NCBI RefSeq assembly: GCF_000023945.1
Contig: NC_013158.1
Coordinates: 2,232,001-2,296,000 of the forward strand
Reading direction: 5' to 3'
From: Halorhabdus utahensis DSM 12940
GTDB taxonomy: Archaea; Halobacteriota; Halobacteria; Halobacteriales; Haloarculaceae
Length of the DNA stretch: 64,000 nucleotides
Shown here: one piece after another, positions 8,954 through 16,053 of the stretch
Layout: the number at the start of each line of letters is the position of its first letter
Numbering within the stretch: the first letter of the stretch is position 1
The notes under the pieces: generated by a model
Databases searched by the model: none
Seen by the model: only the letters and a program-made list of their open reading frames with translations
What the model was told of the DNA's origin: nothing
Made by a program: the position numbers and the translations under genes

Positions 8954-9100
8954 GTCCGTCGCAGTCGAGGTGGGCGTCGTGGTGCCGTTCGTTTCGGTCG
9001 TCGGTTGCGTGGTGTCGGCGTCGCCGGCCCCGTCAGTCGTCGTGCTATCACCGCTCCTGCTGGCACGTAGCCTGCCGGTTCCGGCCGCCAGACTGTATTC
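8954..9100 (-). pseudogene. Decayed N-terminal fragment of an iron-type substrate-binding lipoprotein
   Basis: Directly after the stop of the 418-aa binding-protein gene, the minus strand in the +1 frame reads EYSLAAGTGRLRASRSGD followed by a Thr-rich linker (TTETNGTTTPTSTATD). This aligns with KYGLAVGTGGLLAGCSGG plus Thr/Glu linker at the N-terminus of the intact neighbour (about 10 of 17 positions identical). The lipobox LAGC has become RASR, the Arg-Arg start is missing, and nothing of the mature domain follows before the alcohol dehydrogenase. I read it as the remains of a third tandem copy. Confidence 0.5.
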
Positions 9101-10355
9101 AAATCTCTCCGTTGACGATGTCCGCGACCCGCTGGCGGTCGAACAACTCGTCGTCCCCGGTTACGTCGCCGAACGTCTCGGGATAGAGCTGTTTGGCGGC
9201 ACGCTCCGTCAGGAAGAGGTTCTGGATCGGGCCCTGATAGAGGAAGCCGCCGCGGTAGACCTGCCCGTTCTGGACGGCCGTCAGTTCGCTCCCGACGGGG
9301 TGGTCTTCCATGTACGCGAGCACCGTGTCGCGGAACTCCTGGGCCGATTTGCGCTCGTGGCCCCGGACCAAGAGTACGTCCGGGTCGACCGTGAGCAGGT
9401 TCTCGTAGTCGAGTTCGCCCCGATCGGTCGTGCTGAGCCCCTCGATACCGGTGCCGGAGAGGGCGTCGGCGACTCCCAGGTCCCGCCACTGCTTTTTGCT
9501 CGTCCCACGGTCGTTGAGCCGGTACGGCGAGAACGTCTCGGGCTCGTCCGTCCCCTCGAAGGTGAGCATGACGTTCGGCCGCTCGCTCGCGGGCGGCATC
9601 CTCGCCTGGACGTCCGCGAGGAACTCCTCGTGGAGTGTCTCGAACGCCTGGAAGCGCTCCTCCCGCTGGAAGAGCTCCGCCAGCTTCTCGAAGGCCTGGT
9701 ACAGCGTGTAGTAGCGGTAGTCGTGCCAGGCGTCCTCGCGCCGGAAGATCAGGTTCGCGAACAAGGGCGCGACGTTCTCGCGGATCTCACTGACGTCTGC
9801 CGGCCCCCAGTCGAACCAGTTGATCAGCATCTGAGGGTCGTACAGGAAGACGTCGCTGTCCAGCGCGTAGAACTGTTCTTTGGTCCGCACCTCGGGGTCT
9901 TCCTCGATCTGCTCACGATCGACGCTGACACCGGGTAGTTCGTCGTAGACGTACGAGTAATACCGGTCGGCGAACCCGATTCCCTGGATGCCGTCGCCCT
10001 TGCCCAGCGCGACCGCCATGTCGGCGTAGTCGCCGCTGTACGGCGTAAACGTCTCGGGTACCTCTTCGAAGCTGACCTCCCCGACAGGTGCCATCTCGAC
10101 GGTGTAGGGGGTGTCGGCTGTCGTTTCCGTCGCCGTTTCGGTGGTCGTCTCCGCCTCCGTTTCGGTGGTCGTCTCCGTCTCCGTCGCCGTCTCGGTGGGT
10201 GTTGCGGTCGCCGTTTCCTGGTCGGCCGGTTGGGCCGTCTCGGTACGTTCCCCACCGCTACAGCCCGCGAGCAGGCCGCCGGTCCCGACCGCCAGGCCGT
10301 ACTTCAGGTACTCACGTCGTGTCGGTGTCGTCCTCGAACCCGCGTCGTCACTCAT
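9099..10355 (-). CDS. ABC substrate-binding lipoprotein, iron/siderophore type (copy 1), 418 aa
   Basis: Periplasm-facing binding lipoprotein of the FepB/FhuD-like class (clan of helical-backbone binding proteins). It has a Tat signal (TRREYLKYG, residues 12-20) and the lipobox LLAGC, then a Thr/Glu-rich tether (about residues 38-85). The mature domain begins TVEMAPVGEVSFEEVP. The C-terminus LFDRQRVADIVNGEI is shared with copy 2. It starts 1 nt after the stop of copy 2, so both lie on one transcript controlled by the operators at 11659-11710. The cognate ATPase and permease are in the next operon. The exact ligand (ferric siderophore, haem or free iron) is not known. Confidence 0.88.
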   Translation of the reverse strand: MSDDAGSRTTPTRREYLKYGLAVGTGGLLAGCSGGERTETAQPADQETATATPTETATETETTTETEAETTTETATETTADTPYTVEMAPVGEVSFEEVPETFTPYSGDYADMAVALGKGDGIQGIGFADRYYSYVYDELPGVSVDREQIEEDPEVRTKEQFYALDSDVFLYDPQMLINWFDWGPADVSEIRENVAPLFANLIFRREDAWHDYRYYTLYQAFEKLAELFQREERFQAFETLHEEFLADVQARMPPASERPNVMLTFEGTDEPETFSPYRLNDRGTSKKQWRDLGVADALSGTGIEGLSTTDRGELDYENLLTVDPDVLLVRGHERKSAQEFRDTVLAYMEDHPVGSELTAVQNGQVYRGGFLYQGPIQNLFLTERAAKQLYPETFGDVTGDDELFDRQRVADIVNGEI

Positions 10356-10356
10356 C

Positions 10357-11655
10357 TCAGATGTCTCCGTTGATGACGGCCGCGACGCGCTCGCGGTCGA
10401 ACAGCTGTTCCCCGGCCGGAATCTCGGGATAGGGGCCCTCGGTGTAGCGTGGCCACTCGCCGAACTGGTCGGGGTAGAGCTGCTTGGCCGTCATCTCCAG
10501 CTGGAAGAGGTTGAGAATGGGACCCTGATACCGGGCGCCCTGCGGGTAGACCCGCTCGCTCTGGACAGCGGTGATCTCACTCGCGACCGGATCGGACTGG
10601 AACTCCTCGCGACGCGCGGCCAGATCGGTGTTCGGTTCGAACCCACCCAGATGCAGGATCACGTCCGGGTCGGCCTCCAGCAACGCCTCGTAATCGATGA
10701 CTGAGGCAGACTCGACCTCGCCGTCGAAGGCGTCTCTGGCACCGAACGGGCGGGTGTGTGCGGTCAGGAATCCGGGTTCGTCGAGCGTGTAGGCGTAGAT
10801 CTCGTCGAGGTCCTGGGCGGCGATCATCACGACAGAGGGCCGCTCGGATTCGTCGGGGAGGCGCTCTTCGATAGTTCCCAGTAGGTCCGCGTGGATCGCC
10901 GCGAGTTCCTCATACCGCGCCTGTTCGCCGAACAGTTGCGCGACGCGTTCGAACTGCTCCCACAGCGTGTAGTACTCGTAGCCGTCCGCATAGGCGTCCG
11001 GCGGCTCCTGGTGGGTGTCACTCAGCGAGTTGCCGAACCAGGGCGAGACACCGCTTTCGATCTCCTCGATGTCGGCAGGGTCCCAGTTGTCCTGTACCGT
11101 GATCCAGGCCGGGTCAGCGAGGTGGATGTCGCTGTCGAGTTCGTAGAGTTTCTCCTTGGTGGGTTGCCACGAGGAGTACAGCCCCTCCCAGTCCAGCGTG
11201 ACGCCAGGTAGTCGTTCGATGAACTGGTTCCACAGCCGGTCGTAGTACGCCGGCGCGTGCATCGCGGTGATGGTGTCACCGCGACCCAGAGCGAACGCCA
11301 TGTCGGCATGATGCGTGAGCCGGGTGAAGACGGTCTCAGGCGGTTCTTCCAGGCTGACCCGCCCCATCGGGGCGATCGATGCGCTGTACGTGTCGGACTC
11401 GGTTTCCGTCGTCGTCTCCGTATCCTCCGAGGTGGTAGCTGTCTCAGTCGGATCCGACGGCGTCGCCGTTTCAGTCCGTACCGACGTGGTCGCCGTCTCA
11501 CTGTCGGGGTCGCCCTCGTCGTCCGTGGCACTACTCGAACAGCCGGCCAACAGGCCGCCCACGAGCGCCGCGCCGCCGTACTTGATCGCCTCTCGGCGGG
11601 TCGGTGTTTCGGGTGCTACTGACTCCCCGCTCGTCGAACTCGAATCGTCTCCCAT
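10357..11655 (-). CDS. ABC substrate-binding lipoprotein, iron/siderophore type (copy 2), 432 aa
   Basis: Paralogue of the downstream gene, first in the two-gene transcript. Signal: TRREAIKYGG then LLAGC lipobox, then a Thr-rich tether, then SIAPMGRVSLEEPPETVFT. The C-terminus reads LFDRERVAAVINGDI. The start ATG 11655 has the TATA-like CTTTTATTGG (about 11680-11688) 26-30 nt upstream, flanked by two DtxR-type palindromes, so the message is probably leaderless and iron-repressed. The two copies have diverged through the mature domain, which suggests different ligands served by one transporter. Confidence 0.88.
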   Translation of the reverse strand: MGDDSSSTSGESVAPETPTRREAIKYGGAALVGGLLAGCSSSATDDEGDPDSETATTSVRTETATPSDPTETATTSEDTETTTETESDTYSASIAPMGRVSLEEPPETVFTRLTHHADMAFALGRGDTITAMHAPAYYDRLWNQFIERLPGVTLDWEGLYSSWQPTKEKLYELDSDIHLADPAWITVQDNWDPADIEEIESGVSPWFGNSLSDTHQEPPDAYADGYEYYTLWEQFERVAQLFGEQARYEELAAIHADLLGTIEERLPDESERPSVVMIAAQDLDEIYAYTLDEPGFLTAHTRPFGARDAFDGEVESASVIDYEALLEADPDVILHLGGFEPNTDLAARREEFQSDPVASEITAVQSERVYPQGARYQGPILNLFQLEMTAKQLYPDQFGEWPRYTEGPYPEIPAGEQLFDRERVAAVINGDI

Positions 11656-11658
11656 AGA

Positions 11659-11710
11659 TTTTAGGCAAGCCTAAACCAATAAAAGGCCACCGATTTTAGG
11701 CGAGCCAAAA
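11659..11710. promoter_or_regulatory. Two DtxR/SirR-type iron operators flanking a TATA box
   Basis: TTTTAGGCAAGCCTAAA (11659-11675) and TTTTAGGCGAGCCAAAA (11694-11710) are near-palindromes of the DtxR-family type (consensus core TTAGGCTAGCCTAA). The first covers the expected transcription start and the second lies upstream of the TATA box (about 11680-11688) of the 432-aa binding-protein gene. Binding at either site would block initiation. Regulation by a haloarchaeal DtxR-type Fe repressor is inferred from the site and the genes. Confidence 0.75.
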
Positions 11711-11847
11711 ATAGGGGTGCTGACAGACAACCCGTCGTATCCGTGCCTGCCAGCGGTCGGAGTGCTTGCCCACCATCCCGGTCGGGCACGTCGTTGCGAT
11801 GCGAGAGCGGGAGTCGGCCGAGCCGTGGGGGCAGTCGTCCCCGGCGC

Positions 11848-12789
11848 TCACGACTGCTTGTCCGGGTCGCCCTCGTGGCGGGGGTGGAGCGGTTCGATCC
11901 GTGGCCCGCGGGGCGTCCGCTCGACCGCGGCGTCGATCTCGAAGACGTCCGCCAGGAGCCTTTCGGTGATGACCGCCTCGGGCGGCCCTCGCGCCCGGAT
12001 CTCGCCGTCCTTCAGTGCGATCATCCGATCGGCGTGCCGAGCGGCTTGCTGGATGTCGTGCAGGACGACGACGACCGTCATGTCGCTGTCGTCCCGGAGC
12101 GTCCGGACGATCTCCATCACTTCGAGCTGGTGGTGGAGATCCAGGAACGTCGTCGGCTCGTCGAGCAACAGGACGTCGGTGTCCTGGGCGAGCACCATCG
12201 CGATCCAGACCAGTTGCTTCTGGCCGCCGCTCAACTGGCCGACCTCGCGCTCGCGCAGGTGCTCAACGCCCGCCAGTTCGATCGATCGGTCGATTTCCCC
12301 GCGGTCGGCGTCGGTGAGGCCGTCGAAAAAGCCCCGGTGGGGGTAGCGGCCGTGTTCGACCAGCTGTTCGACCGTGATGCTATCGGGGGCGACGTTCTCC
12401 TGGGAGAGCAGGCCGAGCTTTCGCGCGAGTTCTTTGGTCTCCATGTCGTGAATATCGGTGCCGTCCAGCCGGACGACGCCGGAGTCGAGTGCCAGCTGGT
12501 CGGCCACCCCTTTCAGGAGTGTGCTCTTGCCGCTGCCGTTCGGTCCGACCAGAGCGGTCACTTCGCCGGGCGCGACCTCGATCGACGCGCCGTCGATGAC
12601 CGGCTGGTCGCTCGACGGGTAGCTGATGACGAGGTCGTCGCCGCGGAACTCGCTCGCTGCCGTCTCGCCGTCGGCGCGTCCGTCCTCGGGCTGCTCGCCG
12701 TCGGCCGGCGTCTCGCCGTTCTCCCGTGATACGGGCTCCTCGATCACTTGGCTGACACCGCCGTCCGGTTCGGGCGTTTTCCCGGGCAT
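11848..12789 (-). CDS. ABC transporter ATPase, iron/siderophore (FecE/FhuC-like), 313 aa
   Basis: Energises iron-complex import. Walker A is GPNGSGKST (about residues 86-94), the Q-loop region is LGLLSQENV, the signature is LSGGQKQLV, Walker B is VLLLDEPT, and the switch His is in VVLHDIQQAA. GRYPHRGFFDG is typical of the FecE/FhuC/BtuD subfamily. The first 50 residues are an unusual acidic extension rich in Glu/Asp/Gly. It overlaps the permease stop by 1 nt and is the last gene of the operon starting near 15014. Confidence 0.93.
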   Translation of the reverse strand: MPGKTPEPDGGVSQVIEEPVSRENGETPADGEQPEDGRADGETAASEFRGDDLVISYPSSDQPVIDGASIEVAPGEVTALVGPNGSGKSTLLKGVADQLALDSGVVRLDGTDIHDMETKELARKLGLLSQENVAPDSITVEQLVEHGRYPHRGFFDGLTDADRGEIDRSIELAGVEHLREREVGQLSGGQKQLVWIAMVLAQDTDVLLLDEPTTFLDLHHQLEVMEIVRTLRDDSDMTVVVVLHDIQQAARHADRMIALKDGEIRARGPPEAVITERLLADVFEIDAAVERTPRGPRIEPLHPRHEGDPDKQS

Positions 12790-13985
12790 CAGATCTCACC
12801 CATCGTGTCCTGTTTGCGCATCAGGTAGAGGAAGTATGGGCCGCCGAGCAGCCCGGTGACGATGCCGACGGGCATCTGCTGGCTGCTGCCCGCAAGCACC
12901 ATGAGGCCCAGCCTGGCGCCGACGTCGGCGGCGACCATCAGCGCCGGGCCGGCGAACAGACAGCCGACGACCAGATGCTTGTAGTCGCTCCCGACGATGT
13001 TGCGGACCATGTGCGGGACGATCAGGCCGACGAAGCCGACGATGCCCGCGACGGCGATGGCTGCCGCGGCGGCCACCACCGCGACGGTCGAGAGGGCAAA
13101 GCGCATTCGCTCGACGTTCATGCCGAGCGAGGAGGCCGTCCGCTCGCCCAACAACAGCACGTTCAGCTGTCTCGCACTGATGACCGAGAGCGCGACGACG
13201 GGGATCGTCCAGGGGAGTGCCATCCGGACCTGCTCCCAGTCGACCCCAGTGAGCGACCCCGTCGTCCAGGCGATGGCCGACTGGACGACGCCGATGTCGC
13301 TCGCGAAGAAGAACAGCCCCGTTTGGAGACTCTGGAAGACGGTGCCGACGATGACGCCCGCCAGAACGAGGCGAACCGGCGACGTCCCGTTCTTCCAGGC
13401 GATCGCGTAGACGAGCAGGAACGCGCCGATCCCGCCAAGCGCGGCGATGATCGGGAGCAACGAGGAGATGTCAAGCGCCACCGAGCCGACGACGTAGGGT
13501 ATCACGAGCGTCGCGCCCGAGAGGGCCACGAGGACGAGGAGGATCATCAGCCCCGCCCCCGAGGAGACGCCCAGGATGAACGGACTCGCGAGTTCGTTGC
13601 GGGTCACCGCCTGGAAGATCGCCCCGGAGACCGCCAGGTTCATGCCCACCAGGATCGCGACGAGGACTCTGGGAAACCGGATGTTCCAGACGATGAGGCT
13701 CCGTCGGTTCATCTCGGGCAGTTCGGCACCGAGCACCGGAAACTCGGCCCCGAAGACGAAGTATCGCCAGGCCTGTAGGTTGAAGATGACGTCCGGATTG
13801 AACAGGGCCTGCCAGGCTTCGATCGGCGTCGTCGAGAACGAGCCGAAGCTCACCTGTATCAGGGTGCCACCCACGATGACGAGGAGACTGCCGAGGACGA
13901 CCGTCCACAACGAGCCTGACAGCCAGTCGAACGCGCGACGATGCCGGGAGACCGAGTCCGTGGCGGTGGCTGATTCGCCCGCCAT
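12789..13985 (-). CDS. ABC transporter permease, FecCD/BtuC family, 398 aa
   Basis: Membrane component of iron-complex importers with about ten hydrophobic spans. Family segments are visible: NIRFPRVLVAILVGMNLAVSG (N-terminal core), LASPFILGVSSGAGL, and the C-terminal GFVGLIVPHMVRNIVGSDYK, whose cytoplasmic loop contacts the ATPase. An extra hydrophilic N-terminus of about 25 residues precedes the first span. It lies between the oxidoreductase (2-nt gap) and the ATPase (1-nt overlap), so all three are cotranscribed. It would serve the two binding lipoproteins encoded downstream. Confidence 0.93.
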   Translation of the reverse strand: MAGESATATDSVSRHRRAFDWLSGSLWTVVLGSLLVIVGGTLIQVSFGSFSTTPIEAWQALFNPDVIFNLQAWRYFVFGAEFPVLGAELPEMNRRSLIVWNIRFPRVLVAILVGMNLAVSGAIFQAVTRNELASPFILGVSSGAGLMILLVLVALSGATLVIPYVVGSVALDISSLLPIIAALGGIGAFLLVYAIAWKNGTSPVRLVLAGVIVGTVFQSLQTGLFFFASDIGVVQSAIAWTTGSLTGVDWEQVRMALPWTIPVVALSVISARQLNVLLLGERTASSLGMNVERMRFALSTVAVVAAAAAIAVAGIVGFVGLIVPHMVRNIVGSDYKHLVVGCLFAGPALMVAADVGARLGLMVLAGSSQQMPVGIVTGLLGGPYFLYLMRKQDTMGEI

Positions 13986-13987
13986 GC

Positions 13988-14923
13988 TCAGTCACTCGCC
14001 TCCGTTACCTCACGCTCGGTGTCGGCGTCACGGGCGGCCTCGATCTCCCTGGCGCGGGCGAGGACCCGCTCGTCGTCGAGCTGTTCGAGCAGGCGGTCCT
14101 GGCCCCGCTCGCGGCGGCTCGCGATCGCATCCTCGTCGATGTAGCTAGCGAGGATGCGGTCGATCTCGCGCTCCCTGGTCGCTTCGGTCAACTCTTCGCC
14201 CGCCACGCGATCGTCCAGATACTCGCGCCACCGCTCCCGGTCGTGCCACTCCGCGTCCAGCTCCGCCCACCGACGGACCCAGTCGTAGTGGTCGGCCACT
14301 TCTTCGGGGAGTCCCGACGCGCGGCGGTGGTCCCGGAGGAGCGTGCGAGCCGTCGCCGCCCCGCGGCCGGCGGCGATGATCGCCTGCTCGTCAGCGGGAG
14401 AGGGCGTGGCGACGTAGAGACCCTCGATCGGTGTCGAGCCGTCGGCGTCGGGATAGTCACGGTCGAAGTGGTCGGTTTCCTCGCTATCGCCTGCACTGGT
14501 GGTGACCATCTCATCGTCGGCGTCGAGGGGCCAGAGGTATGCCCCGTCGTAGCGCGTCGCCGCGATCACCCGACGGGCCGTGACCGCCCCTCCCTCCTGT
14601 GGGGTGACGACGAAGCCTCCCGCCACGGGGGTCTCGAGGGCCTCGACGGATTCGACGAGGTCCTCCCTTAGGGCACAGCCGGCCGCACGGACGTGGTCGT
14701 GGAGTAACTCGCAGTAGGTCTCGATGTCGATGCCAGCCGGGAAGCCGGGATAGTTTTCGAGATGTGCACACCGCCGGATCGAGGACCGACCGCGGTCGAA
14801 CACCAGCGTGTCGAGGCCGTACCGGGCGGTGAAAATCCCCGCCGAGCAACCGGCCGGGCCGCCGCCGATGACGACCACGTCGTGGTCGTATGCACTCGTC
14901 GCTTCGCCGTCAGGATCAGTCAT
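13988..14923 (-). CDS. Minimal thioredoxin-reductase-like FAD oxidoreductase, 311 aa
   Basis: The N-terminal FAD Rossmann motif is VVVIGGGPAGCSAGI (residues 16-30), followed by the TrxR-type HLENYPGF and a second FAD-contact segment EQAIIAAGRGAATA (about residue 187 on). The usual middle NADPH-binding domain and the redox CxxC of thioredoxin reductase are both missing. Instead there is a charged helical tail of about 110 residues. Its place as first intact gene of the iron operon suggests a role in ferric-siderophore reduction or release, but that is inference. ATG 14923 overlaps the stop of a binding-protein remnant (ATGA); GGTGA about 10 nt upstream is a plausible ribosome site. Confidence 0.75.
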   Translation of the reverse strand: MTDPDGEATSAYDHDVVVIGGGPAGCSAGIFTARYGLDTLVFDRGRSSIRRCAHLENYPGFPAGIDIETYCELLHDHVRAAGCALREDLVESVEALETPVAGGFVVTPQEGGAVTARRVIAATRYDGAYLWPLDADDEMVTTSAGDSEETDHFDRDYPDADGSTPIEGLYVATPSPADEQAIIAAGRGAATARTLLRDHRRASGLPEEVADHYDWVRRWAELDAEWHDRERWREYLDDRVAGEELTEATREREIDRILASYIDEDAIASRRERGQDRLLEQLDDERVLARAREIEAARDADTEREVTEASD

Positions 14924-14997
14924 GCGTCGAACTCACCAGTGACGATGGCAGCGCTACGCTGCCGGTCGACCAACCCTTCCTCGTCGTGATCCTCCGG
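14920..14997 (-). pseudogene. C-terminal remnant of a deleted siderophore-binding protein gene
   Basis: Minus-strand codons from 14997 to the TGA at 14920-14922 read EEGLVDRQRSAAIVTGEFDA at the end, matching the C-termini of the two intact binding proteins (LFDRQRVADIVNGEI and LFDRERVAAVINGDI). Upstream there remains only an intact iron-regulated promoter and an ATG at 15014 in another frame (32-codon MDEERDRRITTRKG... frame ending at 14916). I infer an internal deletion that removed almost the whole gene but kept promoter, first codons and last 25 codons. Confidence 0.65.
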
Positions 14998-15016
14998 TCA
15001 CGTTCCTCGTCCATGG

Positions 15017-15069
15017 TTTTAGGCTAGCCTAAAGAATATAAATGCGTTCCGGATTTCAGGCTAGCCAAA
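15017..15069. promoter_or_regulatory. Two DtxR-type iron operators with TATA box, between oxidoreductase operon and ZIP gene
   Basis: TTTTAGGCTAGCCTAAA (15017-15033) contains a perfect 14-bp palindrome (15019-15032). A second site, TTTCAGGCTAGCCAAA, lies at about 15054-15069. The minus-strand TATA (ATTTATA, 15037-15043) lies between them and 26 nt from the ATG at 15014. The pair mirrors the layout at 11659-11710. The second site also lies about 40 nt upstream of the TATA-like sequence (about 15110) of the plus-strand ZIP gene and could control both directions. Confidence 0.8.
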
Positions 15070-15170
15070 TCCACTCGGCACCGGGACTGACGTTCGTTCC
15101 GGGCCGGGCAATATACATATGATCGCCCCGCGTGTGTCCGGACGATGGTGGCGCATGGACGTGATCGACA

Positions 15171-16028
15171 GTGGTGACCGACGCCTTCGTCGACCTCGTC
15201 GGGACCAACCGTCTCATCCAGGCACTGGTCGGCGGGATCGTCATTGCCACGCTCAACCTGCTCGGGGCGTCGCTCGTACTCGTCTGGCGCGACCCGAGTG
15301 AGCGTGCTTTGGACGGGGCGCTGGGCTTTGCGGCCGGCGTGATGATGGCCGCGGCCTTTACCAGTCTGATCGTGCCAGGGATCGAGGCCACCGAGATCAT
15401 CGTTCCGGGGCTGGCAGCCGACGGACTCCTCAGGCCCCTGCCCGTCTTGATCGGGATCGCACTGGGGGTTCTCGTGCTCGATCGCGGTGACGCACTCGTT
15501 CCCCACGCCCACATTCTGCTCACGGGTCGGAAACGCGCCGACGCCGCCGGCCAGTCCGAACAGCTCCCGATCGACGACCCGCGGATCGCCTCCGTGGTGT
15601 TGTTCATCCTGGCGATCACGCTGCACAACGTCCCCGAGGGGCTCGCGGTGGGCGTCGGCTTCGGCTCCGGTGACGTCGGCGGGGCGCTGGCACTGATGCT
15701 CGCGATCGGTATCCAGAACATCCCGGAGGGGCTGGCGGTTTCGATCGCGGCGATCAACGCCGGCCTCGATCGCCGACTCTACGCCGCGGTCGCCGGGATC
15801 CGGGCTGGCGTCGTCGAGATTCCCCTGGCCGTGATCGGCGCGCTGGCCGTGACGGTCGCCACCCCACTGCTGCCCTACGCGATGGGGTTCGCCGCGGGCG
15901 CGATGCTGTTCGTCATCAGTGACGAGATCGTCCCCGAGACCCACACCCGCGGCCACGAACGCATTGCCACGCTGGGCACGATGGCCGGCGTGCTCGTCAT
16001 GCTGTACCTTGACGTCGCACTCGCGTGA
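15171..16028 (+). CDS. ZIP-family divalent metal transporter, 285 aa
   Basis: Zinc/iron permease family with eight predicted spans. The signature metal-site helices are HNVPEGLAVG (about residue 151) and QNIPEGLAVS (about residue 182), containing the HNxPEG and QNxPEG motifs of ZupT-like members. The start is GTG 15171 (or GTG 15174); the first nearby ATGs (15145, 15154) are out of frame. Its promoter region shares the iron operators at 15017-15069, so an iron-responsive role in Fe(II)/Mn/Zn uptake is plausible but not proven. It converges on the GAF/PAS kinase gene with 25 nt between stops. Confidence 0.88.
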   Translation: MVTDAFVDLVGTNRLIQALVGGIVIATLNLLGASLVLVWRDPSERALDGALGFAAGVMMAAAFTSLIVPGIEATEIIVPGLAADGLLRPLPVLIGIALGVLVLDRGDALVPHAHILLTGRKRADAAGQSEQLPIDDPRIASVVLFILAITLHNVPEGLAVGVGFGSGDVGGALALMLAIGIQNIPEGLAVSIAAINAGLDRRLYAAVAGIRAGVVEIPLAVIGALAVTVATPLLPYAMGFAAGAMLFVISDEIVPETHTRGHERIATLGTMAGVLVMLYLDVALA

Positions 16029-16053
16029 TCCGGTCGCAATCGCCCGCCGTCGG

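Noticed and set aside
14916-15014. A functional 32-aa leader peptide as regulatory element
   Set aside because: The frame has no stalling or metal-binding motif, and another frame in the same bases matches a binding-protein C-terminus, so a deletion scar explains it better.
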